The translations under genes were made by a program, and so were the position numbers. From contig NZ_JAMJFL010000016.1 of the NCBI RefSeq assembly GCF_023544665.1, positions 1 through 64,000 of the forward strand: a stretch of DNA of 64,000 bases. Reading direction: 5' to 3'. Under the pieces are notes generated by a model. That model made no database searches. It was not told the DNA's origin and was given only the letters and a program-made list of their open reading frames with translations. Origin of the DNA: Streptomyces sp. YS415 (lineage in GTDB: Bacteria; Actinomycetota; Actinomycetes; Streptomycetales; Streptomycetaceae). Below, one piece after another: positions 58,691 to 64,000 of this stretch (positions within the stretch are counted from its first letter, which is position 1; every line of letters begins with the position of its first letter).

Positions 58691-58820
58691 CGTCCGCGCC
58701 CGTCACCCGGGCCGCTGGCCCCAGCCCTCGAACCGTACCGACGGCAGTACCTGTAGACGACGACGCCCCCCGTGCGGCTCCGTGTGTGGGCCGTGCAGGG
58801 GGCGCTGTCGTGCGTCCGGG

Positions 58821-59426
58821 TCAGTGCAGGGACTCGATGGCCCGCAGGACGAGTTCGCGCGCCTGCGTCCTGTACACGGCCATGCTCCGCAACGCCTCGA
58901 AGGCCGCGATGTAGGAGGCGACTTCGGAGGACTCCGTCAGATCCACATCGGCGGAGACGAGTTCGACGTTCACTTGGCGGTCGTCATAGATATGGAATGT
59001 CTCTTCCGGCCAGTGCTGTCGCTCGGGTGTGGCCTTGGGGATGATGCCGAGGGACACGGTGGGCAGGGCATCGGCCTCGAGCAGGTGGTTGAGCTGAGCC
59101 TTCATCGCCTCCGTACCGGCCATTTGATACAAGAGGACGGGCTCTTCCAGCAGGAACTCGAACTGCCGGCCGTGGTCGTGAATGACCTGCCCTCGCTCGA
59201 CTCGGACCTTGGCCGCCTTGGCGCTGTCGTCTACGGCCAAACCCTGCTTCCGGGCGGCGACTCCCAACACGGCCTTCGCGTACGGCTCCGTCTGCAGCAC
59301 CCCAGGGACGAGGCTGGACGAGTAGACACGGAACCGCTCCGTCGTTCGGTAGCGCGGCAGGAGCTGCTTCTGCAGCGGCTCAAGACCATCTTGCACTCGA
59401 TGTTTCCACGCAGTGTGTGTGGCCAT
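58821..59426 (-). CDS. DUF5753 protein lacking the HTH domain
   Basis: A 201-residue protein whose whole length matches the C-terminal DUF5753 part of Scr1-type XRE regulators: LQKQLLPRYRTTERFRVYSS, SLVPGVLQTEPYAKAVL, FLLEEPVLLYQMAG and LPTVSLGIIPK. The usual N-terminal helix-turn-helix (~80 residues) is absent. The ATG nevertheless has a good site (GGGAGGGAA). It could be a free-standing partner or a truncated regulator still translated. Confidence 0.75.
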   Translation of the reverse strand: MATHTAWKHRVQDGLEPLQKQLLPRYRTTERFRVYSSSLVPGVLQTEPYAKAVLGVAARKQGLAVDDSAKAAKVRVERGQVIHDHGRQFEFLLEEPVLLYQMAGTEAMKAQLNHLLEADALPTVSLGIIPKATPERQHWPEETFHIYDDRQVNVELVSADVDLTESSEVASYIAAFEALRSMAVYRTQARELVLRAIESLH

Positions 59427-59509
59427 GTTGATTCCCTCCCAGGTGGTTACAGACATGGTGCACGTCGAACCCCTCGGGCTGTGCTGACGGCAGCATTCAT
59501 GACCGGAAC

Positions 59510-59548
59510 GGCCCCCTGCACGGCCCATCCAAGGCCGTGCAGGGGGCC
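59510..59548. terminator. Perfect 16-bp hairpin between divergent genes
   Basis: GGCCCCCTGCACGGCC at 59510-59525 pairs perfectly with 59533-59548 around a 7-nt loop. It lies in the divergent gap between the DUF5753 and HAD genes, where a terminator is not expected. It may be left from a lost gene, act as an attenuator, or insulate the two promoters. Confidence 0.5.
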
Positions 59549-59600
59549 ATTCGTCGTGCCGGGAACAGAGCGCCTCCTGGCCGCTCGATACGCTCGCCTC

Positions 59601-60263
59601 ATGATTCGCGCTGTGATCTTCGACGTCGGTGAATGCCTCGTGGACGAGACCCGGGAATACGGCACTTGGGCAGACTGGCTGGGCGTCCCCCGCCACACCT
59701 TCCACTCGATGTTCGGGGCCGTCATCGCCCAGGGCCGCGACTACAGGGACGTGTTCCAGGAGTTCCGTCCCGGCTTCGACCTCTACACCGAGCGTGAGAG
59801 GCGCGCGGAGGCTGGTCAGCCCGAGACGTTCGGCGAGGATGACCTGTATCCGGACGTCCGAGACTCGCTCGCCACGCTGCGCGCGGACGGCCTATGGCTG
59901 GGCATCGCCGGGAACCAGACCGTTCGCGCAGGGAAGATCCTCCGCCAGCTGTTCAGTGGTGATGTCGACCTGATCGGCACCTCTGACGACTGGGGCGCCA
60001 GTAAGCCAGATCCGTCGTTCTTCGATCGGGTCGCCGAGGTTGTGCCTGCTGAGGTCGGCGAGATGCTCTACGTCGGCGACCGCGTCGACAATGACATCGC
60101 ACCCGCCCGGGTGGCCGGCATGCACACCGCGCTCGTGCACCGCGGACCATGGGCAACGATCCAGTGGCGCAGCAAGCAGGCGGAAAAGCTGCCGACGTTC
60201 CGGATCGACAGCCTCCTCGAGCTGTCCGGCCAGATCGCCCAGTTCAACGCGCGAGAGCACTGA
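59601..60263 (+). CDS. HAD-family hydrolase
   Basis: A 220-residue HAD hydrolase. Motif I reads IFDVGECLVDET: the nucleophile Asp is present but the second catalytic Asp of DxD is replaced by Gly-Glu. Motif II is IAGNQ, the Lys lies in ASKPDPSFF, and motif IV is MLYVGDRVDNDIAPA. The altered motif I may reduce phosphatase activity. The 3' end overlaps the convergent XRE regulator by 20 bp, a common pairing in Streptomyces accessory DNA. Confidence 0.87.
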   Translation: MIRAVIFDVGECLVDETREYGTWADWLGVPRHTFHSMFGAVIAQGRDYRDVFQEFRPGFDLYTERERRAEAGQPETFGEDDLYPDVRDSLATLRADGLWLGIAGNQTVRAGKILRQLFSGDVDLIGTSDDWGASKPDPSFFDRVAEVVPAEVGEMLYVGDRVDNDIAPARVAGMHTALVHRGPWATIQWRSKQAEKLPTFRIDSLLELSGQIAQFNAREH

Positions 60264-61470
60264 CCGTCGTCGACCACCCGTAGAGCCGGTCGTCCAGCTC
60301 CCGCACACACTGCTCGTGTTGATGCGGCGCCAGCATGCGCCGGACCTCCCGCACTCGGTCCATGCCCATCGCGTACCAGGTGCGCTCCAGCTGGTCGATC
60401 GCGCGAACCGCATACCCGCAGGCGGCATCCGGGCTGCCGGCCGCCGCCTCCACAGCGGCCAAGTCGCCGAGCACGACCGTCATCTGCTTTTCATCAGTCG
60501 CCCCGAGCGCGTCGAGGACACCAAGCAGCGTCTGGCGGGCCTGCGGGAGATGCCCGGCACGCAACTGGGTGTTCCCCTTGAAGGCGGCGAGCCGGACGGG
60601 GGAAAACCAGTCAAGCCACTCCGGGGTCGCGTGGTCACTGCCCGCGGCCAGGACGTCCTCGGCATGCCCGATCAGGTGCAGCGCAGTCCGTGTGTGCCCG
60701 CAGCGCGTCTCGCACTCGGCTTCTACCGCGTCGAGCCATGCCAGCAGTTCGGCCGACGCCGGGCCACGACGGGCGTAGGTGCGCGCTGCCACCATCCGCT
60801 CGACGGCTGCCTCCCGGTCTCCAGCCCATCCGGGGATGAACGCCGTGTGTGCGAGGACGGCGGCCCCGAGCAGCGGGTCGTCGGCTTCGCCCGCTGCCTG
60901 CAGGGCTCGGAGGAGCGTCTGCTGCGCTCGGGCGGCATCACGCAGGTCGAAGAACTCGATCCGCCCAGCGAGCAGCCACGTCTCGGCGAGGGCCACTGCA
61001 ATCCGCTGCCTCGTCTGCCCGGCCGACTCAGGAAGCAATTCACAACCGAGGGTGGCGTGCGCAAGCGCGGCCGGGTGCAGAGTGGCCGGAGCCACGGACC
61101 AGTACAGGCGGCGGTGCGACCTTGTGACGGACATGAAGTCCTCGGCGGCGGTGGCCGGCTGCACTGCGACGGCCTGTGTAGGGACGGCGGCCAGGCCTAC
61201 CGCTGCGGCCGTCGCGGCCAGCACCGATCGGCGCCCCCGCTCCGGCGTGGCTCCTGATGGCGGGGCGAATCCCAGCGAAGTCAGCTCCTGGCCGAGGAGT
61301 TGTGCGAGAGCTTGTCCAATCTCAGGGTGTGGCCAGGGCGGCGTGTCGGACTCCCACCGGCGGACCTGCCGCACACCGACGCCCAAGGCGTCGGCGAGGG
61401 CTTGCTGAGAGTGGTAACCGGCCGCTACTCGGGCGGACTTGAGGCGGGTGTTGCCTGGGCGGCGTGCCAC
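60244..61470 (-). CDS. XRE-family regulator with TPR-like domain
   Basis: A 408-residue protein. Residues ~8-60 form an XRE HTH (LKSARVAAGYHSQQALADAL; GVGVRQVRRWES). Residues ~75-105 are a hydrophobic Ala-rich stretch (GRRSVLAATAAAVGLAAVP). Residues ~120-400 are TPR-like helices (LAHATLGCELLPESAGQTRQ; LLGAAVLAHTAFIPGWAGDR). Such regulators are frequent in Streptomyces next to small accessory genes. The GTG start has GGAGG 7 nt upstream. Confidence 0.85.
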   Translation of the reverse strand: MARRPGNTRLKSARVAAGYHSQQALADALGVGVRQVRRWESDTPPWPHPEIGQALAQLLGQELTSLGFAPPSGATPERGRRSVLAATAAAVGLAAVPTQAVAVQPATAAEDFMSVTRSHRRLYWSVAPATLHPAALAHATLGCELLPESAGQTRQRIAVALAETWLLAGRIEFFDLRDAARAQQTLLRALQAAGEADDPLLGAAVLAHTAFIPGWAGDREAAVERMVAARTYARRGPASAELLAWLDAVEAECETRCGHTRTALHLIGHAEDVLAAGSDHATPEWLDWFSPVRLAAFKGNTQLRAGHLPQARQTLLGVLDALGATDEKQMTVVLGDLAAVEAAAGSPDAACGYAVRAIDQLERTWYAMGMDRVREVRRMLAPHQHEQCVRELDDRLYGWSTTVSALAR

Positions 61471-61660
61471 TGCTGCACCTCCAAATCGAGTACGACTCAA
61501 GTGTCGTCGTAGGCCCTCCGATTGGCCAGCTATCACCCGCAAGACCTAACGAAAGTCCCTTTCTGGGCCGAGAAGAGACCTTCTTAAGTCCTCGGAAGTG
61601 CCCCGCATCAGGGCCAACCTTCAACACACCGGATCACGACAGGAACCCGAGGAGACCCGC

Positions 61661-62035
61661 ATGCCGACCATGCACTTACCGTCCGCTGCTGGCTGCACCC
61701 TGCACGACGCCGGACAACACTGGGACGCCATCCGTGTTCCGCGCAGTGTCGGCCTCTCCGCTATGGCGATCCTCGGCGCCCGCTGCGGCGCCGTAGTCGA
61801 CGACCCTCTCAGCCCCGCTCTCTACTTTTTCGTACCGCTGGGGACCGCCGCCGCGTGGGATGTGCAGAACACCCGCGCACTCACCGTCGGCTCCACCCTC
61901 ACCATCCCGCCGCCACGGCGAACCGACGGTCCGGGCCCGCACTGGCGGATGTGCCCCGGCGGCGACCGTTGGCTGAGCGACCCAGACGCCCTGCGCGCCG
62001 CGCTCGCCCATGCGCGCGCGGGGAGGTGGGCCTGA
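61661..62035 (+). CDS. Small protein of unknown function, first of a four-gene run
   Basis: A 124-residue protein beginning MPTMHLPSAAGCTLHDAG. It has a compact Gly/Ala/Val-rich core and a Trp-rich C-terminal half (GPHWRMCPGGDRWLSDPDAL). This resembles proteins found beside Scr1/DUF397 genes in Streptomyces, none with known role. AGGAG precedes the ATG. Its stop overlaps the next start (TGATG at 62033-62037). Confidence 0.75.
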   Translation: MPTMHLPSAAGCTLHDAGQHWDAIRVPRSVGLSAMAILGARCGAVVDDPLSPALYFFVPLGTAAAWDVQNTRALTVGSTLTIPPPRRTDGPGPHWRMCPGGDRWLSDPDALRAALAHARAGRWA

Positions 62036-62532
62036 TGGCGGACCAGGCGGGGGCACCGGCAGAGGTACATGCCCCCGACATCGTGACGATGCGCGCGACC
62101 GTCGCCCAGGTGCTCCCACCTGATGTGACCCCCGTCGACCTGACGACGCTGGAGACGCTGACCGGTCTGCTGTGCGGCCACATGCAGCTGCTCATCCCGG
62201 AGATCGAGCAGGCCGCCGCAGGGCTGCCCAACGACGATGTCCCGCGCTACTGCGCGCTCGTCTCGGTGGGCGAAGCCCGGAGGAAGCTGGCCGACCGCCC
62301 CGGACTGAGGCCCTACGACGCCGTCGCACACGTGCGCAGACTCGGCCGGTCGCTCCTGGCGCTGTGCGATCACTACGAGACGCTCACCGGCGTCCGCATG
62401 TGCATCGCCTGCGACCAGCCCATCAGGCCGGGCGAGCCGACGCGCCCCTTCGACCAGGGCAGCCATTCCGGAGGCTCGGCCGTCTCCGGCCGGATCCACG
62501 AACGCTGCAGCAACACCGTCCGTATCCACTGA
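62035..62532 (+). CDS. Small helical protein with Cys pair, second of the run
   Basis: A 165-residue protein, mainly alpha-helical (DLTTLETLTGLLCGHMQLLI; PYDAVAHVRRLGRSLLALCD). The C-terminal part MCIACDQPIRPGEPTRPFDQ with RIHERC may form a small zinc knuckle. It starts at the ATG overlapping the previous stop. Related proteins occur in the same accessory setting; the function is unknown. Confidence 0.76.
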   Translation: MADQAGAPAEVHAPDIVTMRATVAQVLPPDVTPVDLTTLETLTGLLCGHMQLLIPEIEQAAAGLPNDDVPRYCALVSVGEARRKLADRPGLRPYDAVAHVRRLGRSLLALCDHYETLTGVRMCIACDQPIRPGEPTRPFDQGSHSGGSAVSGRIHERCSNTVRIH

Positions 62533-62660
62533 CCGACGGAGCTACCCCGGGCGTGACGGGGTCCACGGCGACCGCATGGACAGGGTCGCACCCACGAACC
62601 CCCGTCCCAGCGCCCGCCGCGGGGCAGGCATCCCCAATAGGTACGAGGAAGGAAAACCAG

Positions 62661-63011
62661 ATGGGCACCATCAGCAACGGCCGTGCGGTCAAGCCCTACG
62701 AGAATCCGCACGCACCGGGTCTGGACTGGCGCAAGTCCAGCCGTACGGACCTCGACCCCATCCTGAAGGACTGCGTGATCGTGGCCGCCGCACCGGACGC
62801 CGCCGGCCACCCGCACCCGCACGTGCCTGACGGCACCCGCATGATCGCCCTGTCCGACGACAAGGACGAGCAAGGGCCGGTCCTGCAGTTCACTCGCGCC
62901 GAGTTCACCAAGTTCGCCCAGGGGATCAAGGACGGTGAGTTCGACGACCTGATGGCCACCGACGACGAGCTGGCGTCCGCCGCTGAGGTGGCCGCGGTCA
63001 GCGCCGCCTGA
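62661..63011 (+). CDS. DUF397 protein
   Basis: A 116-residue protein. DUF397 is recognisable by LDWRKSSRTD near the N-terminus, DGTRMIALSDDKDEQGPVL and the ending TRAEFTKFAQGIKDGEFDDL. DUF397 proteins are usually encoded beside XRE/DUF5753 regulators and act with them in Streptomyces development or as putative toxin-antitoxin-like pairs. The tail is longer than in most members. GAGGAAGGA precedes the ATG. Confidence 0.87.
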   Translation: MGTISNGRAVKPYENPHAPGLDWRKSSRTDLDPILKDCVIVAAAPDAAGHPHPHVPDGTRMIALSDDKDEQGPVLQFTRAEFTKFAQGIKDGEFDDLMATDDELASAAEVAAVSAA

Positions 63012-63286
63012 TGGACAGCGCCACGGTAACCGGGGCCTTCGCGTTCGTGGAGGGCCGGTTCAGCGGCACCCCCTGCTGGGAGTGCAAGGGCCGAGAGACC
63101 ATCGGCACCATCTATCAGGGCATAGTCATCGCCTCGTGCGAAGGCTGCGGTGGCGCCACGCCCATCGGCCCCATGGCCCGGCTGTGGGATCCGAGCGCGG
63201 CCCGGAGGAAGTTTCGCCGCCCCGTGGTCCGCGCGCCACAGAAGACGGTGACGCCGAGCGGCACTGTCCGACGGCAGCCCCGGTAG
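63011..63286 (+). CDS. Small zinc-ribbon-like protein
   Basis: A 91-residue protein with two CxxC pairs (CWECKG; CEGCGG) spaced as in a zinc ribbon, and a basic C-terminal tail (RRKFRRPVVRAPQK). It starts at the ATG overlapping the DUF397 stop (TGATG), so it is translationally coupled to it. The family is not recognised. A terminator hairpin follows after 6 bases. Confidence 0.75.
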   Translation: MDSATVTGAFAFVEGRFSGTPCWECKGRETIGTIYQGIVIASCEGCGGATPIGPMARLWDPSAARRKFRRPVVRAPQKTVTPSGTVRRQPR

Positions 63287-63292
63287 AGAGCT

Positions 63293-63332
63293 GCCCCGCC
63301 CGTCTGCTCCCCCCGTGGCGGACGGGCGGGGC
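63293..63332 (+). terminator. Terminator hairpin after the small-gene run
   Basis: A perfect 12-bp stem (GCCCCGCCCGTC at 63293-63304 with 63321-63332) and a 16-nt loop mark the end of the four-gene run. Confidence 0.7.
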
Positions 63333-63461
63333 CCTGCACCCGCTCATCGAAGCGGTAGATCTTGCACTCAGCCGCCCCTATGCCAGCTGCCAAGCGGTGG
63401 GGGCAAGGCTGCGGCGCCCTTGGTCTCCGGATCGAGGGCGCTGTCGCATAGCCTGCACCGC

Positions 63462-64000
63462 TCAACGGGCGAAGAGTTCGAAAGCCACCGCTGGTTTTCC
63501 GCCGAAGCGCTCCCCCGTCGCCGTGGCGTGGCCGGTGAGGAAGTTTCGGGCGTACGTCTCGGGGTCCTCGTCGGTCAATGCCTCGATGTAGGTGCGGTGT
63601 TCGAGCAGCGAGCGCACCGCCCGCTCAAGACCCGCCGTGGCGTCCACCGCGTGCGTGGGCGTGCTGGACCCGGCGACGGCTACCCACCGGACGCCGTCCC
63701 AGGGCTCCAGGCCCTGCTCGGTCAGCTCGGGGAAGATCCACCGGTTCCCGGCGTCCCCGGCCGCGTCCAGCGTGGCGCGTCCCACGGCCACATGGTCGGG
63801 GGTGTTCCAGGCGACCCCGCCCCAGGTGTCCCGGTGGTTCAGCGTGATCACCAGCTCGGGCCGATGACGGCGGATCGCCGCCGCGATGTCCCGGCGCAGC
63901 GCGGTGCCGTACTCGATCACCCCGTCCCGGTGGTCCAGGAACTCCACCACCGACACCCCGACGACCGCCGCGCTCGCCCGCTGCTCCCGCTCCCGCAGCG
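63462..64000 (-). CDS. PIG-L family deacetylase (5' end beyond the window)
   Basis: The visible part codes for about 179 residues. LREREQRASAAVVGVSVVEF then LDHRDG is the PIG-L segment before the metal site; RPELVITLNHRDTWGGVAWN and TPDHVAVGRATLDAAG contain the later catalytic His and Asp residues. PIG-L enzymes such as MshB deacetylate N-acetylglucosaminyl compounds. The N-terminal AHPDD metal motif must lie beyond base 64000. The frame stays open to the edge. Confidence 0.85.
   Translation of the reverse strand, partial: LREREQRASAAVVGVSVVEFLDHRDGVIEYGTALRRDIAAAIRRHRPELVITLNHRDTWGGVAWNTPDHVAVGRATLDAAGDAGNRWIFPELTEQGLEPWDGVRWVAVAGSSTPTHAVDATAGLERAVRSLLEHRTYIEALTDEDPETYARNFLTGHATATGERFGGKPAVAFELFAR

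Overview
The window is a stretch of a high-GC actinomycete chromosome, almost certainly Streptomyces. Coding regions have strong third-position G/C bias, start codons are often GTG, ribosome sites are of the GGAGG type, and many families are typical of the genus: ECF41 sigma factor, PAS/GAF/SpoIIE phosphatase, DUF397 and DUF5753 proteins, ricin-domain glycosidases, a CebR-type operator and an actinobacterial iron box. No rRNA, tRNA, CRISPR array, insertion sequence or replication origin was recognised.

Layout. 0.3-1.1 kb: a Fic/Doc-like toxin with a degenerate active site and its antitoxin. 1.2-4.4 kb: a 2-oxoglutarate oxygenase, then an ECF41 sigma factor overlapping an orphan cytochrome b. 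4.5-14.0 kb: the most interesting block, a composite conflict-type locus. On the plus strand are a VMAP-type protein with an N-terminal effector-associated domain (EAD), a MoxR-like AAA+ ATPase, and a 1263-residue vWA-like/NB-ARC/TPR protein. Facing them on the minus strand are a caspase-like protease carrying the same EAD type, a 60-residue FxSxx-like RiPP precursor, and an HExxH peptide-modifying enzyme. The two arms meet tail to tail with overlapping 3' ends. 14-16.4 kb: a GH9 cellulase under a perfect CebR box. 16.6-21 kb: a SpoIIE-type signalling phosphatase and a sigma-like/zinc-finger/ricin membrane fusion.

21-37.4 kb is mainly ordinary metabolic and regulatory genes: an aldo/keto reductase, PfkB kinase, flavoprotein, TetR regulators with visible operators, CDF transporter, glutathionyl-hydroquinone reductase, an APC permease followed by an amidohydrolase, and a GlxA regulator divergent from a quinone-oxidoreductase-like gene. 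37.6-41.8 kb holds a STAS protein, an extra EF-Tu paralog with an atypical PRPP synthetase, a DUF4230 protein and a VanZ-like protein. 42-43.2 kb is a secreted GH16 glucanase with a ricin module. 43.5-44.1 kb is a decayed topoisomerase IB. 44-57.9 kb contains an SDR, a PHP-domain protein, a HAD phosphatase, an epimerase, a ROK regulator, an aminoglycoside-phosphotransferase-fold kinase, an FBP (FusB-like) protein, a FUSC-like exporter, a Tat lipoprotein lactonase, an iron-box-controlled DUF2470 protein, a stand-alone CYP102-like P450 with a divergent TetR, and a pentapeptide-repeat protein.

57.9-63.3 kb looks like accessory or decayed mobile DNA. It contains broken genes including an HNH endonuclease, a DUF5753 protein lacking its helix-turn-helix half, a HAD hydrolase, an XRE/TPR regulator, and a tightly packed run of four small genes including a DUF397 protein. 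The right edge cuts through a PIG-L deacetylase.

Functional assignments are family recognitions from the translated sequence. No database search was run.
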